The notes: generated by a model not told the origin, from the sequence alone. Positions 33,959-42,947 are shown, numbered from the stretch's first letter. The stretch: 64,000 bases of DNA from Epilithonimonas tenax DSM 16811 (GCF_000428485.1 NZ_AUAA01000003.1:1-64000), one strand, 5' to 3'. Program-made: numbers and translations.

Positions 33959-34471
33959 ATGGAAAACGCTACAATTTTAAAAAACATCATAGAAAAGCGC
34001 AGAAGCATCTTCCCAAAAGATTACTCTGATGCAGAAATCCCCCAACATATTCTTGACGAAATCCTAAGCAACGCCGTTCTAGCTCCCAATCACAAGCGTA
34101 CGAAACCTTGGCGTTTCAAAACTTTCCGAGGCGAGGAAAAACAAAAGCTTGGAGTAGAACTTCAGACAATCTATAAAAACGCTACACCGGAAGCGCAGTT
34201 TCTGCAGAAAAAATACGATGATATCGGGTTCAAAATCTCAAAAGCGAATGCAGTGATTTCGATTGTTGTCAACTACAGTGGGTTGGTTCCGGATTGGGAG
34301 GAGATTGCAGCCGTTTCTATGGCCGTTCAGAATATGTATTTGACTTGTACGGCACATAATATCGGTTGCTACTGGAGTTCTCCAAAAATTGTTGAGCAAT
34401 TGAAAGACTCTTTCACCATCGAAGACAATCAGCAATGTTTGGGTTTGTTTTATATGGGAAGCCTGGCTTAG
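33959..34471 (+). CDS. Nitroreductase family protein (YdjA-like)
   Basis: A 170-residue FMN-dependent oxidoreductase. EKRRSIFPKDYSDAEIP and SNAVLAPNHKRTKPWRF are the FMN-phosphate and dimer motifs, AVSMAVQNMYLTCTAHNIGC is the conserved helix, and QCLGLFYMG closes the fold. The short length and the KRRSI-F-KDY opening fit the YdjA branch of minimal nitroreductases. The substrate is unknown. The ATG is chosen over an in-frame TTG two codons earlier. The promoter lies directly against the start. Confidence 0.87.
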   Translation: MENATILKNIIEKRRSIFPKDYSDAEIPQHILDEILSNAVLAPNHKRTKPWRFKTFRGEEKQKLGVELQTIYKNATPEAQFLQKKYDDIGFKISKANAVISIVVNYSGLVPDWEEIAAVSMAVQNMYLTCTAHNIGCYWSSPKIVEQLKDSFTIEDNQQCLGLFYMGSLA

Positions 34472-34494
34472 ATCTGTACTTTTTGCCAAAGCCT

Positions 34495-34597
34495 AGCCCT
34501 GATTGAAGTGGAAATCCTTTTTTGCGCGGGCTTCCAGAACCATGGTTTGACAAAACGTGAAGCAAAAAAGATTGCAACGGAAAGCAGGTTCCCGGCT
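34495..34597. repeat. Dispersed hairpin repeat, copy B
   Basis: The left arm (agccctgattgaagtggaaatccttttttgc) and the right arm (gcaaaaaagattgcaacggaaagcagg) form an imperfect inverted repeat, with the same GGAAATCCTTTTTTGC core as copies A, C and D. Confidence 0.7.
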
Positions 34598-34656
34598 CCT
34601 GAAAAATGTTATGTGACAATATAATTTTCAAATTGGTAGATTATTAGATTTTCAAA

Positions 34657-34686
34657 TTGTTACATTAAAATATTTTTCTATCTTTG
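34657..34686 (+). promoter_or_regulatory. Promoter of rpsP
   Basis: TTG (34657-34659) and TATCTTTG (34679-34686) are spaced by 19 bases; the leader to the ATG is about 45 bases. Confidence 0.7.
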
Positions 34687-34732
34687 CGCACTTAATATTT
34701 AACCGGGACGTGTTCCCAAAATTTTAAAATTT

Positions 34733-35305
34733 ATGTCAGTAAAAATCAGATTACAAAGACACGGATCTAAAGGGAAACCTTTTTTCCACATCGTGGTTGC
34801 AGATTCTAGAGCTAGAAGAGATGGTAGATTCATCGAAAAACTAGGGATCTATAACCCAATTACTAACCCTGCTACAATTGAATTGAATGTAGATTCTGCT
34901 GTACAATGGTTGAACAACGGTGCACAGCCAACTGACACTGCAAGAGCGATCCTTTCTTACAAAGGAGCTTTGTACAAAAAACACCTTCAAGGCGGTGTTG
35001 CTAAAGGTGCTTTTGACGAGGCTGAAGCTGAAAAGAGATTCGGTGCTTGGTTGGAAAGTAAAGAAGCAAAAGTACTAGGTAAAGTTGAAGGTTTATCTAC
35101 AGCAAAATCTGACGCTAAGAAAGCGGCTTTGGAAGCTGAAGCTAAAGTAAACCAAGCAAGAATTGATGCTGCTGCGAAAGCTGAAGCTGATGCAAAAGCT
35201 GCTGAAGAGGCTGCAAACGCACCTGCTGAAGAAGTTGCAACTGAAGAAACTGCGACTGAAGAACCAACTGCTGAAGCAGAAGGAACTGAAGAAACTCAGG
35301 CTTAA
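34733..35305 (+). CDS. rpsP: 30S ribosomal protein S16 (bS16) with long acidic/alanine-rich tail
   Basis: A 190-residue protein. The first 85 residues are the bS16 core: [38 protein letters not shown] and the [12 protein letters not shown] strand. The remaining 100 residues, more than half of the protein, are a low-complexity tail of Ala, Glu, Lys and Thr ([20 protein letters not shown] and repeats of EET/TEE). Extended S16 tails are usual in Bacteroidota, but the length is notable. It has its own promoter and a terminator, and rimM follows 180 bases on, probably separately transcribed. Confidence 0.95.
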   Translation: MSVKIRLQRHGSKGKPFFHIVVADSRARRDGRFIEKLGIYNPITNPATIELNVDSAVQWLNNGAQPTDTARAILSYKGALYKKHLQGGVAKGAFDEAEAEKRFGAWLESKEAKVLGKVEGLSTAKSDAKKAALEAEAKVNQARIDAAAKAEADAKAAEEAANAPAEEVATEETATEEPTAEAEGTEETQA

Positions 35306-35328
35306 TTCTTTACAAAAAGATACAATCT

Positions 35329-35358
35329 CAAAGACACGATAATCTCGTGTCTTTGTTG
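35329..35358 (+). terminator. Terminator of rpsP
   Basis: CAAAGACACGA pairs with TCGTGTCTTTG over a 5-base loop, followed by TTGTTTA. Confidence 0.75.
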
Positions 35359-35410
35359 TTTAATAAAAACCAATTTGTTTCCCCAAACTTAACGGGAGAA
35401 ATTTGATTTT

Positions 35411-35438
35411 GACTTCGTCGAACCACTTCGCTAGGTTT
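35411..35438 (+). repeat. 28-bp motif shared with 47128-47155
   Basis: The segment gacttcgtcgaaccactt..aggttt is identical at 27 of 28 positions to the reverse complement of 47128-47155. It is followed by a short CCAGCC..GGCTGG hairpin at 35442-35458. Confidence 0.7.
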
Positions 35439-35487
35439 CTTCCAGCCTTTAGGGCTGGGGAAAAGAAGAAAATTAATTTTTGAAATC

Positions 35488-36030
35488 ATGAGAAAAGAAG
35501 ACTGCTATTTTTTAGGAACCATCACCAGAACGCACGGCTTGCAAGGCAACGTGATCCTGAAACTGGACACAGACCAACCTGAAATGTACGATAAACTAAC
35601 ATCGATTTTTTTGGAAATCAATGGTTTGCTGGTGCCTTTTTTTGTTGAAAAACAGCAATGGCAGAGAGGCGATACCAAAATCATCACTTTCAAAAATTCT
35701 TCCGAAGCTTTGGTCAATCAATCCATTGGGAAAGGTGTTTACCTTCCGCTTTCTACGCTTCCTGCACTGACTGGGAAAAAATTCTATTACCACGAGGTTA
35801 TAGGTTACGAAATCCGTGAAGAGGATGGAAAATCTTGTGGCACTATTGTCTCTATCAATGATATGACGACTCAGAACTATTTCTTTCTGGACCTTTCCGG
35901 AAAAGAAATCGTGATACCGATTATCAAAGACTGGATCCTGGAAGTCAACCGTGAGGAGAAATTTATCAAAATGTTTTTGCCGGAAGGTTTGATGGATGTT
36001 TTCCTGATTCCTTCGAAAAAAGACGAGTAA
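35488..36030 (+). CDS. rimM: Ribosome maturation factor RimM
   Basis: A 180-residue 16S rRNA processing factor. The N-terminal beta-barrel opens FLGTITRTHGLQGNVILKL, the expected G-x-I-xx-x-HGLxG motif, and the C-terminal PRC-barrel has FYYHEVIGYEI and a final VIPIIKDWILEVN strand. It binds S19 and helps mature the 30S head. Its neighbour rpsP also belongs to small-subunit assembly, and this pairing is common. It is convergent with the HTH regulator, with only 3 bases between the stop codons. Confidence 0.94.
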   Translation: MRKEDCYFLGTITRTHGLQGNVILKLDTDQPEMYDKLTSIFLEINGLLVPFFVEKQQWQRGDTKIITFKNSSEALVNQSIGKGVYLPLSTLPALTGKKFYYHEVIGYEIREEDGKSCGTIVSINDMTTQNYFFLDLSGKEIVIPIIKDWILEVNREEKFIKMFLPEGLMDVFLIPSKKDE

Positions 36031-36033
36031 TCT

Positions 36034-36963
36034 CTAAATCGAATTCTTCACACTTTCGATTCTCTCCAACATACAATTGAAAAATTTTTTACGATCGCGT
36101 TGTCCGGAAAAACTGAGCGATGTTGAGCTCTTGATTTGATGCTGAAAGAAATTGAGTGCGTCATCGCAAGTACTTTGGTCGTCCGTCATCATATAGCCAA
36201 ACATATTGAATGGCACAAAAAGCGATGATTTTTCTTCATTTTTGAATAGAATACTATTGTTCAGAATCAAAATATCGTGGGCATAAATATGGAAATTTTT
36301 GTTTTTATTTTCTGCTTTTTTCTCGATGCTTTTGACTAATATTTTTAGTTCTTCGAGAATTAATTTCGCTGTTTCCTTGGACAGAATTTCGATTTCTGAA
36401 TAAAATAAAACCTGGTTCAGAATGCTGGAAATGGTCGTGTTGTTCCAAATTTCTGTCACGTTCAAATTTTCATAAAGGTTTTTCAAATCCTCACTTTTGT
36501 CAGAATATCGTTCTAATTTGAAATCGTCGAATGGTTGCATAAAATCTTTTTCATTAAGAAGATTCATCCAGACAAACAACTTAAATCTCGACAACACAGA
36601 GTCCGAAATCGTATAAAAAAACGGAATATCCTTCGCGGAATAATAAACCTCAGTTTCTTTATTGATTTTGAAATCGTTCAGAAGATGCAATGCGTCATCA
36701 AAATAATTGAGCAAATCCGTAACCGTTCTGATGGGCTTGGTTTTCTTCGCAATGATTTGGTTGTTACTTTCCATAAAACTGTCGAGCGAAATATTATAGA
36801 ATTTTGCCAAAACCAGACTTTCTTCCAGAGAAAATTTAGATTTCATCGAGGTTCTTCGGTGCGATGCGTCGTAACTGATGTTGAGAACATTGGCAATCTC
36901 ATCGTTCAGAGATTTGTCTCCAATCTTGCTTCGAATCTGTTTCAATAAAAGTTCCTGATACAT
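36034..36963 (-). CDS. Helix-turn-helix transcriptional regulator with a large helical sensor
   Basis: A 309-residue protein. Residues 1-60 form a Cro/C1-like HTH: LLLKQIRSKIGDKSLNDEIA followed by NVLNISYDASHRR and a LEESLVLAKFYNISLDSF helix. The rest is helical, without a recognisable enzyme domain, and resembles Flavobacteriia regulators of the BetR-like type. It is divergent from two exported proteins at 37066-38380, which are its most likely targets. No operator was recognised in the 100-base gap. Confidence 0.72.
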   Translation of the reverse strand: MYQELLLKQIRSKIGDKSLNDEIANVLNISYDASHRRTSMKSKFSLEESLVLAKFYNISLDSFMESNNQIIAKKTKPIRTVTDLLNYFDDALHLLNDFKINKETEVYYSAKDIPFFYTISDSVLSRFKLFVWMNLLNEKDFMQPFDDFKLERYSDKSEDLKNLYENLNVTEIWNNTTISSILNQVLFYSEIEILSKETAKLILEELKILVKSIEKKAENKNKNFHIYAHDILILNNSILFKNEEKSSLFVPFNMFGYMMTDDQSTCDDALNFFQHQIKSSTSLSFSGQRDRKKFFNCMLERIESVKNSI

Positions 36964-37011
36964 CTTTTGCGATTTTCACAAATTTAGAAAAAACATTAAT
37001 TCTTTTCCGCA

Positions 37012-37042
37012 TTGAGAAGCTTGAGTTTCAAATATAATTTTG
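37012..37042 (+). promoter_or_regulatory. Promoter of the exported-protein pair
   Basis: TTG (37012-37014) and TAATTTTG (37035-37042) are spaced by 20 bases, 24 bases before the start codon. Confidence 0.65.
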
Positions 37043-37065
37043 ACTCATAATTAAAATCAACTGTT

Positions 37066-37755
37066 ATGAAAACGAAATTATTAATACTCTCAATTTTTAT
37101 TTGCACCTTCTTTTTTGGACAAGATTCCTTAAAGCAAGATTTAAAACCAAAATCCGCGTTGGTCACTTTCAATCCTTCAAAAGTTGCAAGAAATACAAAT
37201 GGGTTAAATCTCGGAATTTTTGATGCCTATCAGAAACAAAGAATCAATGGCATTAATATTCAAGCTAATCCTGTAACGTTATTATATTTATTAATTCCGA
37301 AAGCTATTGAACTTCCTAAAGAAGGCGAGGAAACTGTGACCGTAAATGGCCTTCATATTTCGACAGGAGGAATGATGGACGGCAAAAAATTAAACGGAAT
37401 CGGGATTTCTATGTATCATATTTCTCAGGAGACCAACGGTATTTCGATAAATGGATTCAATAGTAATATTGGAAAAATGCATGGCGTACAAATCTCCTGG
37501 CTGAATAACTCTATCGAAAAAGGAAATGGACTTCAACTTTCATTTTCAAACGGGGCTGAAAAATTCAATGGTTTTCAAATTGGTCTCGCTAATGAGATTA
37601 ATTCAGGAAACGGTGTTCAAATTGGGTTTTATAATTCTACTAAAAAACTAAAAGGTCTGCAAGTAGGCGTCATTAATAAATCCGAAAACAGAGGTTTGCA
37701 AATCGGATTTTGGAACAAGAATTCGAAAAGAACTTTACCATTAATTAATTTTTAA
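37066..37755 (+). CDS. Exported protein with repeated NGxxIG steps
   Basis: A 229-residue protein with a signal peptide (1-18, ...TFFFGQ). From about residue 90 it has a run of short degenerate repeats of the form NGxxIGxxN: KLNGIGISMYH, ETNGISINGFNSN, KMHGVQISWLNN, KGNGLQLSFSNG, KFNGFQIGLAN, SGNGVQIGFYN, KLKGLQVGVIN. Such repeats resemble LA_2272-type surface repeat proteins and would form a stacked beta structure. The function is unknown. It is in an operon with the next gene and is divergent from an HTH regulator. Confidence 0.75.
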   Translation: MKTKLLILSIFICTFFFGQDSLKQDLKPKSALVTFNPSKVARNTNGLNLGIFDAYQKQRINGINIQANPVTLLYLLIPKAIELPKEGEETVTVNGLHISTGGMMDGKKLNGIGISMYHISQETNGISINGFNSNIGKMHGVQISWLNNSIEKGNGLQLSFSNGAEKFNGFQIGLANEINSGNGVQIGFYNSTKKLKGLQVGVINKSENRGLQIGFWNKNSKRTLPLINF

Positions 37756-37759
37756 AGCG

Positions 37760-38380
37760 ATGAAATTCTTATTTATATTCTTGGGAATTATTCTGGCGAA
37801 TGCTCAGAATCAAACCGAAAGCAAAGATTACAAGTTGATTGTCGAATTAGGAATCATTTCTGATAATTCTTCAAAAATTTCAAAACCAAATCCCGCGTTT
37901 GCTTTTGGAATCCGGTATCGATATCCAATGGAAGCCGATACAAGATTGGAATTAGGAGGAAATTTGAAATCCGGAGCGACTATTTACAATTTCGATTACG
38001 GAAAGAATGGAAGTTTTTATAAAATCGAATCCAAAGGCTATATTCTTAATCTTGGAGGAAGGCTTGTGAAGGAATTTTCTATTAATAATCAAAAAATAGA
38101 ATGGATAAGCGAGTTAACATTCAACACACTTTTCGTGGACGGAACCGGAATTCCGGACGATCCAATCCGTGAACCTGAAATTGAAAATACGACTCAAATC
38201 ATCATCGATGCAGAATCTATTCCCACTTTGCAATTTGGGCAAGGACTGCGGATTTGGAAAGGAAATATTGGAATTGGAATCAAAGCCAGCATCACACCGT
38301 ATGGACTTTGGTACAAAACAACTGTTCCAAATCAATTCAATGTATTTTCCGCAGAAGCGACGATTTCTATAAAACTTTAA
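37760..38380 (+). CDS. Exported beta-rich protein, probable outer-membrane barrel
   Basis: A 206-residue protein with a weak signal peptide (1-15, LFIFLGIILANAQ) and alternating beta-strand patterns throughout (AFAFGIRYRYPMEADTRLEL, RLVKEFSINNQKIEWISEL, IGIGIKASITPYGLWY). It ends in SAEATISIKL. This fits an 8- to 10-stranded porin-like barrel, though the last residue is Leu rather than Phe. It starts 4 bases after the repeat-containing protein and so belongs to the same transcript. I do not recognise the family. Confidence 0.7.
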   Translation: MKFLFIFLGIILANAQNQTESKDYKLIVELGIISDNSSKISKPNPAFAFGIRYRYPMEADTRLELGGNLKSGATIYNFDYGKNGSFYKIESKGYILNLGGRLVKEFSINNQKIEWISELTFNTLFVDGTGIPDDPIREPEIENTTQIIIDAESIPTLQFGQGLRIWKGNIGIGIKASITPYGLWYKTTVPNQFNVFSAEATISIKL

Positions 38381-38421
38381 ATCATTAAAATGTACTACAT
38401 CTTAATTACAACGTTTTTTCG

Positions 38422-38429
38422 TAAATTTG
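38422..38429 (+). promoter_or_regulatory. Candidate -7 box (TAAATTTG) of asnS
   Basis: A perfect TAnnTTTG, 19 bases before the asnS start. The -33 region is weak. Confidence 0.5.
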
Positions 38430-38448
38430 CACTCACTAATTTTTGATA

Positions 38449-39897
38449 ATGAAACGACAGACAATTAAAGACCTATTAGCAGATTACAAAAAAGTATTAC
38501 ATCACGATATTACCATTCAGGGTTGGGTGAGAACATTCCGTGCGAATCGCTTTATTGCCCTTAACGACGGTTCCACAATTAATAATTTGCAGATTGTTGT
38601 TGATTTCGAAAATTTTGATGCCGATATTATTAGTAAAATAAGCACAGCTTCTTCTCTTAAAATTGTAGGTGAAGTAATAGAAAGTCAGGGTGCAGGACAA
38701 GCCGTAGAAATTATAGCTAAAAAAATTATCATTTTAGGCGACAACTTTTCTGAAGAAAGAGAAAAAACTATTCTTCAGCCAAAAAAACACGCTTTGGAAA
38801 CGATAAGAGAGCAGGCACATTTGAGATTCAGAACCAATGTTTTTGGAGCGGTTTTCAGAATCCGTCACTCGGTGAGTTTTGCGATTCACTCTTTCTTTAA
38901 TCAAAATCAATTTTTCTACATCAACACGCCAATTATTACCGGAGCCGATGCAGAAGGCGCTGGCGAAATGTTCGGCGTTACCAATTTTGATCTTAATAAT
39001 ATGCCGAAAACCGAAGAAGGCGACATCGATTTTTCTCAGGACTTTTTCGGAAAGAAAACCAACTTGACCGTTTCTGGTCAATTGGAAGGCGAAACTGCAG
39101 CGATGGGATTGGGAAGAATTTATACGTTCGGACCAACCTTCCGTGCAGAAAATTCTAACACAACGCGTCACTTAGCTGAGTTTTGGATGATTGAGCCAGA
39201 AGTGGCGTTCAATAATCTTGAGAATAACATCGACCTTGCTGAGGATTTCTTGAAATATGTAATCCAATACGTTTTGGATAACTGCAAAGACGATTTGGAA
39301 TTCCTAGACAAACGTTTCGAAGAAGAGCAAAAATCAAAACCGGAGAAAGACAGAGCAAAAGAAGGCTTGATAGAGAAACTCACAAACGTGGTTGCGAAGC
39401 GTTTCAAGAGAGTTTCTTACACGGAAGCGATTGAGATTTTATTAAATTCAAAAGAAAATAAAAAAGGCAAATTCCAATATCCGATTGAGAAATGGGGAAC
39501 AGATTTGCAGTCTGAGCACGAGAGATATCTGGTGGAGAAACACTTCGAAACGCCAGTTGTCCTTTTCGATTATCCGAAAGAAATCAAGGCCTTCTATATG
39601 AAACTGAATGACGATGGAAAAACGGTTGCCGCAATGGACGTTCTTTTCCCAGGAATCGGCGAAATCATCGGTGGATCTGAAAGAGAATCCAGACACGATG
39701 TTCTTCTTGAAAAAATGAAAGACTTCGGTGTTGATGAGCACGAACTTTGGTGGTATCTTGATACGAGAAAATTCGGTTCTGTGCCGCACGCTGGATTTGG
39801 TTTAGGATTGGAAAGATTAGTTCTTTTCGTAACTGGAATGACGAACATCAGAGACGTGATCCCTTTTCCAAGAACACCTAAAAATGCAGAATTTTAG
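38449..39897 (+). CDS. asnS: Asparagine-tRNA ligase
   Basis: A 482-residue class II synthetase that charges tRNA-Asn. It has an N-terminal OB fold (about 20-115, [18 protein letters not shown]) and then the catalytic core with motif 1 ([20 protein letters not shown]), motif 2 ([21 protein letters not shown]) and motif 3 ([20 protein letters not shown]). The start is ATG; a TTG two codons earlier is less likely. The enzyme contains the usual insertion after motif 2 (about 260-330). The gene ends at a terminator and is probably monocistronic. Confidence 0.95.
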   Translation: MKRQTIKDLLADYKKVLHHDITIQGWVRTFRANRFIALNDGSTINNLQIVVDFENFDADIISKISTASSLKIVGEVIESQGAGQAVEIIAKKIIILGDNFSEEREKTILQPKKHALETIREQAHLRFRTNVFGAVFRIRHSVSFAIHSFFNQNQFFYINTPIITGADAEGAGEMFGVTNFDLNNMPKTEEGDIDFSQDFFGKKTNLTVSGQLEGETAAMGLGRIYTFGPTFRAENSNTTRHLAEFWMIEPEVAFNNLENNIDLAEDFLKYVIQYVLDNCKDDLEFLDKRFEEEQKSKPEKDRAKEGLIEKLTNVVAKRFKRVSYTEAIEILLNSKENKKGKFQYPIEKWGTDLQSEHERYLVEKHFETPVVLFDYPKEIKAFYMKLNDDGKTVAAMDVLFPGIGEIIGGSERESRHDVLLEKMKDFGVDEHELWWYLDTRKFGSVPHAGFGLGLERLVLFVTGMTNIRDVIPFPRTPKNAEF

Positions 39898-39920
39898 GCA
39901 TTAATTAACATATAAAAAGC

Positions 39921-39955
39921 AAATTCCTTCAGTTATTATTGAAGGAATTTTTTAT
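39921..39955 (+). terminator. Terminator of asnS
   Basis: AAATTCCTTC pairs with GAAGGAATTT around an AT-rich loop, followed by TTTATT. Confidence 0.75.
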
Positions 39956-39977
39956 TAACTTTACTTAAAATTTTACA

Positions 39978-40193
39978 ATGAGCACAATTACTTTACATAA
40001 CGAATCTGAAAATCAATTAAAATTAATTGAAGCGCTTTTGAAGGAATTGAATATAAAATTTGAGGTTTCGAAAAAGGAAAAGTTAACAGATTGGCAACAA
40101 AAGCAATTGCAAGAAGGTATTGACCAAGCTAAGCGAGGTGAATTCTTCACTGAAGATGAAGCTGAAAAAATCCTTGATAAATGTTTCAAATAA
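39978..40193 (+). CDS. Antitoxin of a ParE-type toxin-antitoxin pair
   Basis: A 71-residue acidic protein. The N-terminal half (STITLHNESENQLKLIEAL..LNIKFEV) has the beta-helix-helix look of the DUF2683-type antitoxins common in Bacteroidota. The C-terminal helix EGIDQAKRGEFFTEDEAEKI would wrap the toxin. It overlaps the toxin gene by 13 bases, the typical antitoxin-first order. It probably represses its own operon. The pairing with a RelE/ParE-fold protein makes the call firm. Confidence 0.85.
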   Translation: MSTITLHNESENQLKLIEALLKELNIKFEVSKKEKLTDWQQKQLQEGIDQAKRGEFFTEDEAEKILDKCFK

Positions 40194-40474
40194 AATGGAC
40201 GAAAAAAGCTTTGCTAGATTTAGCAGAAACTTTAAAATATTGGAATATTCATAATTCATCCGAAACTTATTCAAAAAAGTTGAGACTTGAAGTAAAGAAA
40301 AAACAATTAGAGCTCTCTGAAAATCCTAAAATTGGAATAAAGACCGTCTTTGATGAAATATATAAAATTAAAATTCTTAAATATTATTCATTATTTTTCA
40401 GAATTGAAAAAGGCACAATTGAAATTCTTGCGTTTTGGGATAACCGAAGAAATCCAGAAAATCTTGAACCATAA
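40181..40474 (+). CDS. RelE/ParE-family toxin
   Basis: A 97-residue protein with the ParE-like pattern: IKWTKKALLDLAETLKYW at the start, a long second helix (SETYSKKLRLEVKKKQLEL), NPKIGIKTVFDEIYKIKIL and a terminal strand with FFRIEKGTIEILAFWDNRR. The fold and W-D-R-R-P ending match ParE toxins that act on DNA gyrase, though RelE-like ribonuclease activity cannot be excluded. Overlapping its antitoxin by 13 bases ensures coupled translation. A terminator follows. Confidence 0.88.
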   Translation: MFQIKWTKKALLDLAETLKYWNIHNSSETYSKKLRLEVKKKQLELSENPKIGIKTVFDEIYKIKILKYYSLFFRIEKGTIEILAFWDNRRNPENLEP

Positions 40475-40477
40475 AGC

Positions 40478-40508
40478 AAAAACCTTCAGATTCCTTTGAA
40501 GGTTTTTT
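40478..40508 (+). terminator. Terminator of the toxin-antitoxin operon
   Basis: AAAACCTTCA pairs with TGAAGGTTTT, followed by TTTG. Confidence 0.75.
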
Positions 40509-40613
40509 TGTTAACTTTTATTAACTCATCAAAAATCGTGCTAAACTTGTTGTTTTTTGAAAATTATTTTTTAACTTCGTAAACGTTAATCATAACTGAT
40601 AAACGTTACCAAT

Positions 40614-42080
40614 ATGCTAAAGCAAAATCTACAAATGCGACTTGGGCAGAAACTTGCCCCTCAACAAATTCAACTGATGAAGCTGATACAACTTCACACT
40701 TTGGAGTTTGAAGAAGAACTCGAGAGAGAGCTTGAGGAAAATCCTGCTTTGGAAAAAGTCAACGAAGAAGAAAGCAAAGAAGATGACTACACAGCGGCAG
40801 AGGAAGCATACGAAAACGAAGGTACGGAAAGCATAGAAACAGATTTCGATGTCAATGATTATCTTTACGATGATGAGCCTAATTACAAAACCGCCAGCAG
40901 CAATTATTCTGCGGACGATGAAGAGTTTGACAATCAATCCTTACTGACAGAAGGACAAACGCTTTATGATTATCTTCTGGAGCAAATCCGACTATCAACC
41001 GTAGAAGAAGACGATTTGAAAATCTGCGAATATGTGATTGGAAACCTTGACACAGACGGCTATCTGAGAAGAGACATCAAATCTATTGTGGACGACCTCG
41101 CCTTTTCTCAAGGAATTTACACCACTACAGAACGAGTGACTTACATCCTTGAAAATTATGTTCAGAAACTGGATCCACCAGGAGTTGGTGCACGGGATCT
41201 AAGAGAGTGCCTTTTACTTCAAATCGAGAAAAAAGTAAGTTCAAATCCTGTTGTCATTTTGGCAGGAAATATCTTAAGAAATCAATTTGATGCACTGGCT
41301 AACAAACATTACAATAAAATCCTTCAAAAATACGACATCGAAGAAGAAGACCTAAAAGAAGCTTTGGACGAAATCGCAAGACTTTCGCCAAAAGTAGGTG
41401 GAAACTTCGATACACAAACAATCACCATCAATCAGGAGATTATTCCGGATTTTGTACTCCAAGTCAAAGACAATCAGGTGACCGCCACATTGAATAACAA
41501 AAATGCACCTTCTCTTCGTGTATCGGATGAGTATAAGGAAATTTTGACCACTTATTCCCACGACAAAAAATCCGCAGAACACAAGCAGGCAGCGCTTTTC
41601 ATCAAACAAAAACTGGATGCCGCAAAATGGTATATTGACGCCATCAACCAAAGGCAGAATACATTAATGCAGACTATCACGGCAATTGTAAAACTTCAAA
41701 AGGATTATTTTATATCAGGCGATGAGAAAAATATCAGACCAATGATCCTCAAAGATGTTGCAGATATCACAGGATTTGACATTTCTACGATCTCAAGGGT
41801 GGTAAAAAGCAAATACGCCGACACACCCAACGGAATTGTTTATTTGAAAAATCTGTTCTCAGACTCTCTAACCAATGATGACGGCGAGGAAGTTTCTACC
41901 AAAGAGATCAAACAACATTTGCAAGAAGCCATTGACAAGGAAAACAAAAGAAAACCCTGTACAGATGATGCTTTGGTAGGCATTTTAAAAGAAAAAGGCT
42001 ACAACATTGCCAGAAGAACGATCGCAAAATACCGCGAACAGCTGAATATTCCGGTAGCCAGATTAAGAAAAGAACTATAA
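40614..42080 (+). CDS. rpoN: RNA polymerase sigma-54 factor
   Basis: A 488-residue sigma-54. Region I (about 1-50) is the Gln/Leu-rich activator-interacting segment (LRLGQKLAPQQIQLMKLIQ type). An acidic linker follows (about 55-115), then the core-binding domain, the helix-turn-helix (LKDVADITGFDISTISRVV) and the RpoN box ARRTIAKYR near the C-terminus. It directs polymerase to -24/-12 promoters that need an ATP-driven activator. No such activator or -24/-12 site was seen in the window. It is monocistronic. Confidence 0.95.
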   Translation: MLKQNLQMRLGQKLAPQQIQLMKLIQLHTLEFEEELERELEENPALEKVNEEESKEDDYTAAEEAYENEGTESIETDFDVNDYLYDDEPNYKTASSNYSADDEEFDNQSLLTEGQTLYDYLLEQIRLSTVEEDDLKICEYVIGNLDTDGYLRRDIKSIVDDLAFSQGIYTTTERVTYILENYVQKLDPPGVGARDLRECLLLQIEKKVSSNPVVILAGNILRNQFDALANKHYNKILQKYDIEEEDLKEALDEIARLSPKVGGNFDTQTITINQEIIPDFVLQVKDNQVTATLNNKNAPSLRVSDEYKEILTTYSHDKKSAEHKQAALFIKQKLDAAKWYIDAINQRQNTLMQTITAIVKLQKDYFISGDEKNIRPMILKDVADITGFDISTISRVVKSKYADTPNGIVYLKNLFSDSLTNDDGEEVSTKEIKQHLQEAIDKENKRKPCTDDALVGILKEKGYNIARRTIAKYREQLNIPVARLRKEL

Positions 42081-42087
42081 TAGAAAC

Positions 42088-42114
42088 AATCCCGACTCAT
42101 TTTCGGGATTTTTC
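42088..42114 (+). terminator. Terminator of rpoN
   Basis: AATCCCGA pairs with TCGGGATT over a 7-base loop, followed by TTTCC. Confidence 0.75.
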
Positions 42115-42195
42115 CTTTTGTTTGATACAGAATGATCATTAAATTAACCATATAATTAACATTCCATTAAAGTTATTTAGAAAGATTACAAACTG

Positions 42196-42203
42196 TATTT
42201 TTG
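42196..42203 (+). promoter_or_regulatory. Candidate -7 box (TATTTTTG) of the sdh operon
   Basis: It matches TAnnTTTG about 70 bases before the sdhC start. The -33 region is weak. Confidence 0.5.
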
Positions 42204-42273
42204 TGACATTTCTCAATGTTACTTGAGTCAACTATTTTCTAAATTTGTGGAAATTCAAATAACAAACAGAATT

Positions 42274-42933
42274 ATGGCAGGGATTACGTCTTCTATAGGC
42301 AGAAAATATGCTATGGCACTTTCAGCAATGTTTTTGCTGATTTTCTTGGTGATACATTTGTCCACCAACATGATCTCAATCTTCAGTGAGGATACTTTCA
42401 ACGCCGCTTCCCATTTTATGGGATATAATCCGGCCGTTCAGTTTCTGATGCAGCCGATTTTGATCTTCGGAGTTGTTTTCCATTTTGTAATGGGTTTCAT
42501 TCTAGAAATCAGAAACAACAATGCTAGACCAGTGAAATATGCGATGAACCAAGGTTCTGCTAATTCTACCTGGATGTCGAGAAATATGATTATTTCTGGC
42601 GCTGTGATATTAGCATTCATTGCCTTGCACTTTTATGATTTTTGGCTTCCAGAGATCAGTTACAAGTACATCCAAGGTAATAACCCGGACGAGATCAGAT
42701 ACTGGGAAGAATTGCATCACAAATTTCACGATTTGTGGAGAGTGGTGCTTTATGTGATTGCTTTTGTATTATTAGGTCTGCATCTGGCACACGGATTTCA
42801 GTCTTCTTTCCAATCTGTTGGAGCAAGACATCCTAAGTACACACCTTTTATCAAAGCGTTTGGAAACTGGTATTCTATCATTATTCCATTAGGATTTATC
42901 ATCATCGCAATTTATCATTTCGTTACTCAATAA
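42274..42933 (+). CDS. sdhC: Succinate dehydrogenase cytochrome b558 subunit
   Basis: A 219-residue integral membrane subunit with five hydrophobic helices. Family histidines lie in FLVIHLSTN, ILIFGVVFHFVMGF, FIALHFYDFW, EELHHKFHD and LLGLHLAHGFQS, several being ligands of the two hemes in diheme quinol:fumarate reductases. The start at MAGITSSIGRK is chosen because the 17 upstream codons have no family likeness. It anchors SdhAB to the inner membrane and passes electrons to menaquinone. sdhA follows after 14 bases. Confidence 0.92.
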   Translation: MAGITSSIGRKYAMALSAMFLLIFLVIHLSTNMISIFSEDTFNAASHFMGYNPAVQFLMQPILIFGVVFHFVMGFILEIRNNNARPVKYAMNQGSANSTWMSRNMIISGAVILAFIALHFYDFWLPEISYKYIQGNNPDEIRYWEELHHKFHDLWRVVLYVIAFVLLGLHLAHGFQSSFQSVGARHPKYTPFIKAFGNWYSIIIPLGFIIIAIYHFVTQ

Positions 42934-42947
42934 TAACAACATAAATT

